Shown: piece after piece, positions 50,784 through 57,354 of the stretch
Position numbering within the stretch: the first letter of the stretch is position 1
How the letters are laid out: the number at the start of each line of letters is the position of its first letter
Source: Nocardia abscessus NBRC 100374
Lineage (GTDB): Bacteria > Actinomycetota > Actinomycetes > Mycobacteriales > Mycobacteriaceae
DNA: 64,000 nucleotides
NCBI RefSeq assembly: GCF_000308455.1
Contig: NZ_BAFP01000109.1
Coordinates: forward strand, 62,001-126,000
Direction of reading: 5' to 3'
The notes under the pieces: generated by a model
What the model saw: the letters and a program-made list of their open reading frames with translations, nothing else
Told to the model about the DNA's origin: nothing
Databases searched by the model: none
Made by a program: the position numbers and the translations under genes

Positions 50784-50948
50784 TTAAGGAGTGCGTAACC
50801 GAGATGTGACCCCCGCGAGCAAAGCGATCTCCTCCCGGCGCAGTCCGGCGACCCGCCGCTGACCGCCACCGGACATCCCGAAATCCTCCGGTCGGACCAG
50901 CTCGCGGCGCGCACGCAGAAACGCGCCCAGTCGATTGTCGGAGTTCAT
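50784..50948 (-). pseudogene. XRE-family regulator, N-terminal half (split by the integrated element)
   Basis: From ATG 50948: NSDNRLGAFLRARRELVRPE, then DFGMSGGGQRRVAGLRREEI and ALLAGV, the classic opening of actinobacterial MmyB-like XRE regulators. After LLAGV the frame enters the element and ends within seven codons (TSRLRTP, stop at 50784). The expected continuation, SADYYVRLEQG, is found at 38266 leftwards, beyond the other end of the element. The SDR gene is divergent from this promoter and was probably its target. Confidence 0.9.
50786..50813. repeat. attR of the integrated element
   Basis: The element arm runs from AAGGAGTG (50786-50793) through GAGATGTG to the core ACCCC (50809-50813). 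The chromosomal arm continues as CGCGAGCAAAGCG. Core and outer arm match attL at 38267-38297, the outer arm in inverted orientation. Confidence 0.8.
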
Positions 50949-51049
50949 GGTCCGAGCCTAGGTGAGGCGCGGCGCGCCTGGGTGGCCCCGCGACTACCAG
51001 GAAGTCCGCAGCCTGTCAGGCGGGCGCGCGGGGGCGCAACGTTGTCGGC

Positions 51050-51802
51050 ATGACGAACAACAACCTCACCGGCCGCGTCGCGGTCGTCACCGGAGCATCG
51101 AGTGGAATCGGTGCCGCCACCGCACGGCAGCTCGCACAGGGCGGTGCCAAAGTCGCGCTGCTGGGCAGGCGCAAGGATCTCATCGAAGAACTCGCCGCCG
51201 AGATCGGCGGAGACGCGCTCGCGGTGGTCGCCGACGTCGGCGACCAGCAATCCGTGCGAGACGCCGCCGCCACGGTGCGGGCGGCATTCGGGCCCGTCGA
51301 CCTGGTCGTCGCGAACGCGGGCGTCATGCTCGCCGCACCGTTCGAGTCCGCGCTCACCGACGAGTGGGACCAGATGGTCGGCACCAATATCACCGGCCTG
51401 CTCTACACCGCGAGAGCGTTCATCGATGACCTGCTCGCGACCGCGACCGAGGGCGGTCGAGCGGATCTGGTGCTGGTCGGCTCGATCGGCGGGCACACGG
51501 TCTTCCCCAACTACGCCGTGTACACCGCCACCAAGGCCGCGGTCGCGCATCTGACCCGCAACCTGCGGGCCGAGTTCGGGCCGCGCGGCGTGCGGGTCAA
51601 GAACATCGAACCCGGCTTCGTCGGCACCGAGCTCGGCGCGGGAATGCAGGACGAGCAACAGCGCGCCGGGCTGGAGCAGTGGCGCACGGCGTTCGAGATC
51701 CTGGAACCCGGCGACATCGGCGCCGCGATCGCCTACGCGGTCGGTGTGCCCCAGCACGTCAATATCGCCGAACTCGTCGTGGTCCCGACCCAGCAGGGCT
51801 GA
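51050..51802 (+). CDS. Short-chain dehydrogenase/reductase (SDR)
   Basis: A 250-residue classical SDR. RVAVVTGASSGIGAATARQL is the NADP-binding TGxxxGIG motif; LVVANAGVMLAAPFE is the NAG motif; LVGSIGG supplies the catalytic Ser and YAVYTATKAA the Tyr-x-x-x-Lys pair; VKNIEPGFVGTELG follows. It reduces or oxidises a small carbonyl or alcohol with NAD(P)H. It is divergent from the split XRE regulator (50948), a common regulator/target pair in actinobacteria, so it may now be unregulated. There is no strong ribosome-binding site before ATG 51050. Confidence 0.92.
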   Translation: MTNNNLTGRVAVVTGASSGIGAATARQLAQGGAKVALLGRRKDLIEELAAEIGGDALAVVADVGDQQSVRDAAATVRAAFGPVDLVVANAGVMLAAPFESALTDEWDQMVGTNITGLLYTARAFIDDLLATATEGGRADLVLVGSIGGHTVFPNYAVYTATKAAVAHLTRNLRAEFGPRGVRVKNIEPGFVGTELGAGMQDEQQRAGLEQWRTAFEILEPGDIGAAIAYAVGVPQHVNIAELVVVPTQQG

Positions 51803-51834
51803 TCACCGGCTCATCCGCCGCTACAGTCCGGCGA

Positions 51835-52320
51835 ATGACTGACATTGCCCCGGTACTGCGCCGCGCCCGGCCCGCGGACGCCTCGGCGATCGCCGAGATC
51901 TGGTATCCGGGCTGGCGCGACGCGCACCTGGGCAATGTCCCCGACACTCTGCTGGCCGTCCGTCCACGCGACTCGTTCGACACCCGCGCGGCCGAGCGCG
52001 TCGGCGACACCGTCGTCGCCACCGTGGACGGCGTAGTGGCGGGCTTCGTCATGGTCGACGAGGACGAGGTCGACCAGGTCTACGTAGCCGCCGCACACCG
52101 CGGCACCGGTTTGGCCGCTCTCCTGCTCGCCGCCGCCGAACAGCGCGTCCGCGCCAACGGGCACGACCACGCCTGGCTCGCGGTCGTCCCCGGCAACACC
52201 CGTGCCCGCCGCTTCTACGGAAACCAGGGCTGGACCGACCAAGGCGCCTTCACCCACGCGGCCCCCGGCCCCAACGGACCGGTTTCGGTTCCCGCCCACC
52301 GGTACACCAAGCCCGTCTGA
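51835..52320 (+). CDS. GNAT-family N-acetyltransferase
   Basis: A 161-residue acetyltransferase. RARPADASAIAEIWYPGWRD is the family opening, DQVYVAAAHRGTGLAALLLA holds the acetyl-CoA pyrophosphate loop (HRGTGLA), and WLAVVPGNTRARRFYGNQGW is motif B. The substrate is unknown. A TACAGT -10 element ends 7 bases before ATG 51835 with no Shine-Dalgarno, pointing to a leaderless transcript. It is convergent with the phosphotransferase-like gene, 1 base apart. Confidence 0.88.
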   Translation: MTDIAPVLRRARPADASAIAEIWYPGWRDAHLGNVPDTLLAVRPRDSFDTRAAERVGDTVVATVDGVVAGFVMVDEDEVDQVYVAAAHRGTGLAALLLAAAEQRVRANGHDHAWLAVVPGNTRARRFYGNQGWTDQGAFTHAAPGPNGPVSVPAHRYTKPV

Positions 52321-52321
52321 G

Positions 52322-53212
52322 CTAGTCGAGGTCCGCCCACCCGGGCCAAGGCCGCATGCCCTCGTCACCACGGATGTATGCGAGGCGGCGCAGCGCTTGG
52401 GGCTGGTAGGCGGGGTCGAGGGCGGCGGCACGCATCGACTGCAGGGCCATCCGGAACTCCTGGATGTCGCGCAGCAGGTAGAAGCCGTCCCAGCGCATCA
52501 CGTCACGCCCGTACCCGGCGCAGAATTCGGCGTACTGGGCGGCGGTGATCTCGGCGGCGGTCCAGCACTCGATCGCCGCGTGCACCAGGTCCCATTCCGG
52601 CGGGCCGATGACCGCGTGCCCCATGCCGACCAGGATCACGTCCCCGTCGTCGCCCACCACCACGCTCTGGTCCCAGTCGGCGCCTTTGACTACCGACCAT
52701 GGCAGGCCAGACGGGAGCGTCTTCCAGCGGCCGCGCAATTCCTCCAGGTGTTTGTGCAGCCATCGCCGGTCGTCCTCGGACACGGTCCGCGCGGCGGCGA
52801 TCTCCTCCTCCACCCGAGCCAAAGGCGTCATCCGGCGTAGCTCGAACCCGGGCAGCGGCAGCCGGTGCAGCTGCCCCAGCGCCCTGGCCACTTCGGCGGG
52901 CGTACCGGGATGGTGCGGCGGCAGGTCCTGCCAGAAGGTCACCGGGCATCCATCGACCACCACCGGCTGCGGGATGTCCGGGACCACCCGCACCGCCGAC
53001 ACCCCGCAGGTCTCGAGCCATCGAGCCACGGCGACTTCCCGCCCCGTGACCAGCTTTTGCCCACGCTCACCGATCCGCACGACGATCCCGTCGCGCAGCC
53101 GGTAGACGCCCTGCGTCCCCGCCGCCTCGGCACCGTTCGCATCGATCCCGACGCTCACACACGCGGCACGCAGAATCGACCGCATCCCGTTACCCGCGAT
53201 CCCTGCGGTCAT
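52322..53212 (-). CDS. Aminoglycoside-phosphotransferase-fold protein, catalytic motif altered
   Basis: A 296-residue protein from ATG 53212 with GGGAGGC upstream. The APH/choline-kinase fold is visible: VYRLRDGIVVRIGERGQ, TGREVAVARWLETCGVSAVR, VEEEIAAARTVSEDDRRWLH, VIGPPEWDLVHAAIECW. Yet the Brenner motif HGDxxxxN is replaced by KGADWDQS (176-183), and the metal-binding Asp of the IDW/DFE motif is replaced by Gly in LVGMGHA (194-200). It may be a binding protein or an inactive relative. In Nocardia such genes often sit near XRE regulators. Confidence 0.75.
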   Translation of the reverse strand: MTAGIAGNGMRSILRAACVSVGIDANGAEAAGTQGVYRLRDGIVVRIGERGQKLVTGREVAVARWLETCGVSAVRVVPDIPQPVVVDGCPVTFWQDLPPHHPGTPAEVARALGQLHRLPLPGFELRRMTPLARVEEEIAAARTVSEDDRRWLHKHLEELRGRWKTLPSGLPWSVVKGADWDQSVVVGDDGDVILVGMGHAVIGPPEWDLVHAAIECWTAAEITAAQYAEFCAGYGRDVMRWDGFYLLRDIQEFRMALQSMRAAALDPAYQPQALRRLAYIRGDEGMRPWPGWADLD

Positions 53213-53705
53213 GTCAGCCTCCCAAGCCCCGCGCTCCCCTCTGAGGAGCAGTAACGCATCTCGGCTTCGAGCTTCATGGCAGCCATCCAGATACCGGGGG
53301 GCTAACACCCCATTTTCCCTGCTCAGTGGACATTACCCCGGCAATTCCACCGCAGTCAGCAACCAAACAGAATCCGCCCGTTTCGCCTCAATTGCCGCTT
53401 TTCAGCCGCAGGTAATCGCATTCGCCAACCCTGGACGGCAGCCTGCTTGCGCAAGAAAGGCCCCGCTGGAGACGTCCACAAAGTGGTCCTTGTGCAGGCG
53501 GTCTGTGATCACCAAGGCGGTGATGTTCACGGGGGTCGAAGCGATTCACCGTCAGGCGCGGCCACTCGAGGTGGCCGTCCCCAGAGACTCTGGTTCTATG
53601 CCCAACAGAGCCGAACTGCCCCAGAGCAACCTCTGAGCAACACTCCCCACCGCAATCACGGTCCTGCAGGTCGAGCACCTATCCGGCCGACAAGCTGGCA
53701 TATGT
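53213..53705. other. Gene-free stretch
   Basis: About 490 bases upstream of the phosphotransferase-like gene. Composition is mixed and frames lack starts and motifs. It must hold the promoter of that minus-strand gene. I see nothing else. Confidence 0.4.
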
Positions 53706-53979
53706 CGTGGACGACTAATCTCGCAGTCGCGGGGGTGCACCAATCCGCCCATCAAGAATTCGTCCGCATAGTCGAGAAGGCCGAGCTGGACCGATGAGCC
53801 ACGCACGCTGGAAGAGCCTCCGGGATCGCAAACTCGCCTCGGGCCCCACCGAACCTGACGAAGGCTCCGACACCGTGCCAACCCTCCCCCTGCTCGCCAA
53901 GCTCGCCGACGCCCTCGACCCCACCCTCGACGCAGATGACACGCGAGTACACTTCACCAGCCACACCGACGCCGCCTGA
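53706..53979 (+). pseudogene. Remnant of a toxin-antitoxin-like gene pair
   Basis: Two tiny frames overlap by ATGA. The first (ATG 53706, about 30 residues) ends HQEFVRIVEKAELDR. The second (ATG 53794, 61 residues) starts SHARWKSLRDRKLASG, typical of the N-terminus of HigA-like antitoxins, then jumps to TLPLLAKLADALDPTLDADD, which looks like the end of an XRE protein. The central helix-turn-helix is missing. It is probably a deleted toxin/antitoxin pair. The assignment is tentative. Confidence 0.35.
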
Positions 53980-54053
53980 ACGCTCCCATTTCGTAGCGAC
54001 TCGAAGAACCTTTCCACCCGAACTGCCGCTGCGCGGTGTGAGGACGCAGGTAT

Positions 54054-54381
54054 CTAGGCGACTTTGACGCTCCAATCACCAACGTGAGCAACAACATCCA
54101 GGGTTCCTCCGAGCGCGACGATGTAGTCACGAACCAAGTCCATGGACGTGATCTTGCCGTGCTCGATCTGCGACACCCTGGCCTGCGAAACTCCCATCAG
54201 TTCAGCGACCTGAGCCTGGGTCGCCCCACACTGCTTGCGTAGTTCGGCGAGTTGATGCCCGCTGCTCCGCGCGCATCTGCTCGCGGCTCTCGTCTCGCGC
54301 TGCGACGCGGTCAGGCGAATCCCATGCCGGGTCGATTTCGCGAGCTCGACGTTTGCTCTCTTCCCAGGACACACCCTTCAT
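54054..54381 (-). pseudogene. HigA-like XRE antitoxin with a frameshift
   Basis: From ATG 54381 (GGAGGAGTC upstream) the minus strand reads KGVSWEESKRRAREIDPAWD, SPDRVAARDESREQMRAEQR. The frame then breaks at about 54255 and resumes as HQLAELRKQCGATQAQVAEL, MGVSQARVSQIEHGKITSMD and YIVALGGTLDVVAHVGDWSV. Together these make a complete XRE antitoxin of about 107 residues. Its ATG overlaps the stop of a toxin remnant upstream (ATGA), as in functional higBA operons. A second start for the C-terminal piece is not evident. Confidence 0.65.
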
Positions 54382-54466
54382 GACTCCTCCTTTGTGGCTC
54401 GGTAGTCGTCATAGCGCTGTTCGGCGAGGGGGATCGCATCTCGATACCAACGATTCCACTGGGAAT
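54378..54466 (-). pseudogene. HigB/RelE-like toxin C-terminal fragment
   Basis: The minus strand reads QWNRWYRDAIPLAEQRYDDY then RATKEES and a TGA that overlaps the antitoxin start. This is the end of a HigB-like toxin. Everything before it has been replaced by a tRNA/tmRNA-3'-end-like sequence (54461-54475) and an in-frame stop, so no toxin can be made. Confidence 0.5.
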
Positions 54467-54564
54467 CGAACCCGGATCAGGGTCCTGGCAGAGCCGCCGA
54501 TATGGGCTATACCTGAGAAACACATCACTGTGAGTCACCCTCATCACGGGTTATCTCGGCGGAT

Positions 54565-54583
54565 TGTGCCCAAAATGTGCCCA
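54565..54583. repeat. Arm-type direct repeat, left copy
   Basis: TGTGCCCAAAATGTGCCCA, itself a direct repeat of TGTGCCCA separated by AAA. It matches 56893-56911 at 18 of 19 positions, 104 bp inside the left core of the mini-island. Confidence 0.6.
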
Positions 54584-54648
54584 CGCGCACCGTGCGAAAT
54601 CACGTTCAGGCGGAAGAAATGCCGCCCACCACCCGCCTGCGCAAATCT

Positions 54649-55119
54649 TCAGCCGAGGTATGGCGCGGACCGCCCTTCCAGGTAGTGAGTCAGTCTGAGT
54701 CGCTGCGTGTGGTGCATGTCTAGGCTGTCCAGTTCGGCAGGGGCTACGAACCGTACTTCGGTGGACTCATCGGATACGGCGAGGTCGCCACCGATGACAT
54801 GGGCCAGGAAGCACACATTGAACTGGCGTCGGACCTCGCCGTCGCTGTAGGCGATGACGTGGCGAGGATCGGTGTAGGTGCCGACGAGTCCAGTGATTTC
54901 GATGTCCAGCCCGGTTTCTTCCTTGACCTCTCGCACAGCGCAGCCGGGAAGGCTGTCGGTCATCTCCATGCCACCACCGGGCAACGCCCATAGGCCGCTG
55001 TCGGCGCGCCGCTGCAACAGGATACGGCCCTTGTCGTCGCACACCACGGCGGAAGCCGCGACGACAAGACTGTTCGGCTCTGGTGCGGCTGGGTCGTCGT
55101 AGAACTCGGTGCGCGCCAT
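54649..55119 (-). CDS. Nudix hydrolase
   Basis: A 156-residue enzyme. The Nudix box is GGGMEMTDSLPGCAVREVKE followed by ETGLDI: it matches G-x5-E-x7-REUxEExGU except that the first Glu is Asp. The metal-binding REVKEE core is intact. Opening and strands (SLVVAASAVVCDDKGRILLQ, RADSGLWALPGG) are typical. It cleaves a nucleoside diphosphate linked to another group; the substrate is unknown. GGAAAGG precedes ATG 55119, 4 bases after the stop of the upstream XRE-type gene, so the two form an operon. Confidence 0.9.
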   Translation of the reverse strand: MARTEFYDDPAAPEPNSLVVAASAVVCDDKGRILLQRRADSGLWALPGGGMEMTDSLPGCAVREVKEETGLDIEITGLVGTYTDPRHVIAYSDGEVRRQFNVCFLAHVIGGDLAVSDESTEVRFVAPAELDSLDMHHTQRLRLTHYLEGRSAPYLG

Positions 55120-55123
55120 CGGC

Positions 55124-55864
55124 TTACCTTTCCACCGGTCGGCCTGATCGCCAGACCGCGTCGAAACTGTCTGTATACGTGTCGAACAGACCACCGCCGA
55201 GAGTACGACGCAGATGCCAGACAGGCGCACCGTAAGCATTCACTCCCCACACGTGGGCATTGACCAACATTTCCTCGTCGGCGCGGAAAATGCTGTTGTA
55301 GAGCGTCGTGGCATGGGTCCGCAGCTCGACGCCTGGCGTTGCTTGCAGTGCCTGGTAATGCATCAAGGCGAGACGGCAGCGAGATTCGATGCCGTGCCCG
55401 AATTTCTCTTCCGTGCCTCGTTGTTGGACGTTGGCGCTGTCGGCGTCACCCACGGCTATCCGTATCGAACAGCCCGCCTCGGCCCGTTCGATCAACAGAT
55501 CGTTGAGCCGGGGGTACGCCTCGTGGAGAAAGACAGCCGCGTAGACCAGGACGTCGATGTGGTGGCGCGCAGCCTCGAACAGGTTGACGAACATCGACGC
55601 CGGGACCTCGGCCCGCTGGTCGTAAAGGGCAACGAGTTCGGGGCTGACGGCGCGGGCTGTACGCGCCTGCCGTAGGGCGGGCCACAGGGCATTGACGTCC
55701 TCCCCCAAACACTCGGCAGCATGGATTGCGGTACGCCGCCGGGGTACTCGGCCGAGGTTCACCCAGCGTTCAACCGATTTCGGGTCCACGCCTGTTGCCT
55801 CAGCCAAGCTCGCGTGAGTCCATCCTCGCGCCGCTATCGCGGCACGCAACCTCTCATTCGCCAT
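55124..55864 (-). CDS. XRE-type regulator with DUF5919-like C-terminal domain
   Basis: A 246-residue protein from ATG 55864. Residues 1-70 form a helix-turn-helix (RLRAAIAARGWTHASLAEAT, GVDPKSVERWVNLGRVPRRR). The C-terminal 160 residues are an alpha/beta domain of the kind annotated DUF5919: DVLVYAAVFLHEAYPRLNDL, RAEAGCSIRIAVGDADSANV, HATTLYNSIFRADEEMLVNA HVWG (two parts). It has a phospholipase-D-like shape without clear HKD motifs. A TACAAC -10 element lies 6 bases before the ATG and suggests a leaderless mRNA; a GGGACGTCCC palindrome is just upstream. It is in an operon with the Nudix gene. Confidence 0.8.
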   Translation of the reverse strand: MANERLRAAIAARGWTHASLAEATGVDPKSVERWVNLGRVPRRRTAIHAAECLGEDVNALWPALRQARTARAVSPELVALYDQRAEVPASMFVNLFEAARHHIDVLVYAAVFLHEAYPRLNDLLIERAEAGCSIRIAVGDADSANVQQRGTEEKFGHGIESRCRLALMHYQALQATPGVELRTHATTLYNSIFRADEEMLVNAHVWGVNAYGAPVWHLRRTLGGGLFDTYTDSFDAVWRSGRPVER

Positions 55865-55884
55865 AGGGACGTTGTACACCGGTC

Positions 55885-55894
55885 GGGACGTCCC
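55885..55894. promoter_or_regulatory. Candidate operator of the XRE/Nudix operon
   Basis: GGGACGTCCC, a perfect 10-bp palindrome, 21 bp upstream of the XRE-type gene start and next to its -10 region. Further GTCCC-like half sites lie nearby (CGTCGTCCCAACG at about 55920). It could be the autoregulatory site. Confidence 0.4.
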
Positions 55895-56030
55895 AAAGTG
55901 GGAAACGTAGGAGGTTCCGTCGTCCCAACGATCAACGAGACGCTGACTCCAGGCCCCGGCGCCGGGTTGACCCCCGAATCCTCGGTGCCGGGTGCTCACC
56001 AACCACACCACAATGCCGAGGGGTCACCGA

Positions 56031-56198
56031 ATGCCCGCAGAGCTCGCAACCGTCCTGATCGTCATGGCCGCTGTCGGCGGTCTGCTCATCCTCTTGTTCT
56101 GGGTGCTGCCGTGGCTCCTAGAGCTTGGGGGCGAGCCCGACGAGCAGGTCCCGTTCCGGGAAGTCATGGAACGCATCGATCGCGAGGACCGCCGATGA
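56031..56198 (+). CDS. Small single-pass membrane protein
   Basis: A 55-residue protein with GAGGGG before ATG 56031 (an ATG 6 codons upstream is an alternative). One membrane helix reads TVLIVMAAVGGLLILLFWVL. The C-terminal tail is charged and cytoplasmic or external (DEQVPFREVMERIDREDRR). Its stop overlaps the next start. It is divergent from the XRE/Nudix operon. Function unknown. Confidence 0.6.
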   Translation: MPAELATVLIVMAAVGGLLILLFWVLPWLLELGGEPDEQVPFREVMERIDREDRR

Positions 56199-56386
56199 CG
56201 GTCCGCCGTTCCTGGATTGACGACTACTGCACCGATAGCAACGCGCCCGCCGACGAGCAGCACGCGCAAGGACTGATGAAGCTCCACGCCACCTGCACGC
56301 CACCGTGCCCGCGGAAACTGTCCGCAGAGCGCTATCTCCGCGAGCGTGCGGCAGGCCAGGGCACGGACAGCAACCGGGACAGGTAA
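56195..56386 (+). CDS. Small hypothetical protein
   Basis: A 63-residue polar protein. Its ATG overlaps the previous stop (ATGA). Three cysteines (DDYCTDSN, HATCTPPCPRKL) in the centre could bind a metal or form disulfides. There is no signal peptide. It is coupled to the small membrane protein upstream; together they are cargo of the ssrA mini-island. Confidence 0.55.
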   Translation: MTVRRSWIDDYCTDSNAPADEQHAQGLMKLHATCTPPCPRKLSAERYLRERAAGQGTDSNRDR

Positions 56387-56892
56387 CCACTCAAACGGGT
56401 TGCCATCACGCGACGGTAAAGGGGTATGCGTTCGGCGCGTACCCCTCTTGTCGTGCTCGGACTTGTGCGGGGGAACCGTAGACAGCGAATTTGCGGGGGC
56501 CTACCCGTGGCAGCGTGCGGCCCAGGGCGGGGTTGTCCGCCCCCTGGGGCCGCCGCTGTGCGCAGGTCAGGACCCGTCCGGTTCGCCGATACGAACGATC
56601 GCCTGCGGATGCGGGAACCCGAACGCCAGCCGCATCGTCGTCGCCTTCACATCCACCCGGTCGGACGAGAAATACGCGTCCTCGGAGGTGGTCAGCCGCG
56701 TGTCCGTGCGCATCGTGGTGAATGCGAACGCCTGCGGGATCGCCCACACGTCACCATCGGTCACGTACGGGGATACCAGCAAGGGCACACCGAGAACGGT
56801 TGTCGCACCGGGCCGCGCCGGACCCGGGCCAAGGAGAATCGACGGCGTGGTCGATCGGATGGGTGCCGGATTCCGCGAGCCCCGCTGCGAGA
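56387..56892. other. Intergenic stretch of the mini-island
   Basis: About 500 bases. A minus-strand frame at about 56567-56900 reads AIVRIGEPDGS and VDVKATTMRLAFGFPHPQ (reading order reversed along the strand), protein-like but without a good start, so it could be a remnant. No firm gene. The arm-type repeat follows at 56893. Confidence 0.35.
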
Positions 56893-56911
56893 TGTGCCCA
56901 AAATCTGCCCA
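56893..56911. repeat. Arm-type direct repeat, right copy
   Basis: TGTGCCCAAAATCTGCCCA, 18 of 19 identical to the left copy at 54565-54583, and ending 85 bp before the ssrA core (104 bp start to start). Confidence 0.6.
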
Positions 56912-56941
56912 TACGGCCCGACCTCCGGGTGGTCGGAGCAT

Positions 56942-56980
56942 AAAAAAGGCCCCCGACCTGCTGGTATCAGGTCGGGGGCC
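56942..56980 (-). terminator. Terminator of ssrA
   Basis: On the minus strand GGCCCCCGACCTG, a 7-base loop and CAGGTCGGGGGCC form a perfect 13-bp stem followed by TTTTTT. It starts 6 bases after the mature 3' end of the tmRNA. Confidence 0.9.
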
Positions 56981-56986
56981 TCGAAG

Positions 56987-57354
56987 TGGAGCTGCCGGGA
57001 ATCGAACCCGGGTCCTCCGCCGCGTCTTCAGGGCTTCTCCGTGTGCAGTCCGCTGTGCCTCTACTCGGATCTCCGGGTCCCGCGAACAAGCCCGGATGAC
57101 GATCCCAGTCGCTGTTCGATGTCCCGTCCTACTCCGCGACCGAGTAGGACGGTTAGCCCTCTAGCTGATGCCGGCACCGGAGCCGAGGGCATGCCCCGGG
57201 CCGACAGAGACGCTCTGCTGGTTAGGCAGCGAGAGCGTACTCGCGCTGATTGGAATCGGCGCTTAATTGGTTGCAACGACGCTTACGGTGGTCTCTTGCC
57301 TGCACCGACACGCTTCCCCTGAATCTACGTACGCAGTCGAAACCGTTCAGCCCC
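56987..57354 (-). ncRNA. ssrA: Transfer-messenger RNA (tmRNA)
   Basis: A one-piece tmRNA of about 368 bases that rescues stalled ribosomes with SmpB. The 5' end GGGGCTGAACGGTTTCGACT is the universal tmRNA opening; the 3' end GGTTCGATTCCCGGCAGCTCC A pairs with it as the tRNA-like domain, and CCA is encoded. The tag frame (57260 down to the TAA at 57222-57224) encodes ADSNQREYALAA, close to the actinobacterial consensus ending in ALAA that marks proteins for Clp proteases. Its partner gene smpB lies about 6 kb away at the right edge. The 3' end doubles as the attachment core of the mini-island. Confidence 0.95.

Larger units (their letters stand above)
38267..50813. mobile_element. Integrative conjugative-type element with serine integrase
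   Basis: About 12.5 kb inserted in an XRE regulator gene. It has a large serine integrase at the left end, a transfer operon on the minus strand (membrane protein, TraD/FtsK-like ATPase, replication-relaxation protein), an XRE-TPR/SLOG pair, small genes and a two-gene cargo at the right end. The ends are fixed by the split gene: joining the outer flanks at the shared ACCCC (38267-38271 and 50809-50813) restores the XRE frame, and joining the inner ends gives an imperfect palindrome of about 54 bp, as expected for attP. No relaxase or replication initiator is recognised, so autonomous transfer is unproven. Confidence 0.85.
54461..57011. mobile_element. 2.5-kb mini-island at the 3' end of ssrA
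   Basis: Both ends carry the 15-bp core GGGAATCGAACCCGG in the same orientation (54461-54475 and 56997-57011, the latter inside ssrA). Exactly 104 bp inside each core lies a 19-bp arm-type site: TGTGCCCAAAATGTGCCCA at 54565-54583 and an 18/19 match at 56893-56911. This is the order expected for attL and attR of a tyrosine-integrase element. The T-arm core alone is common to many tRNAs, so the arm sites are the stronger evidence. No integrase is inside; the cargo is an XRE regulator, a Nudix gene and two small genes. Confidence 0.5.
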
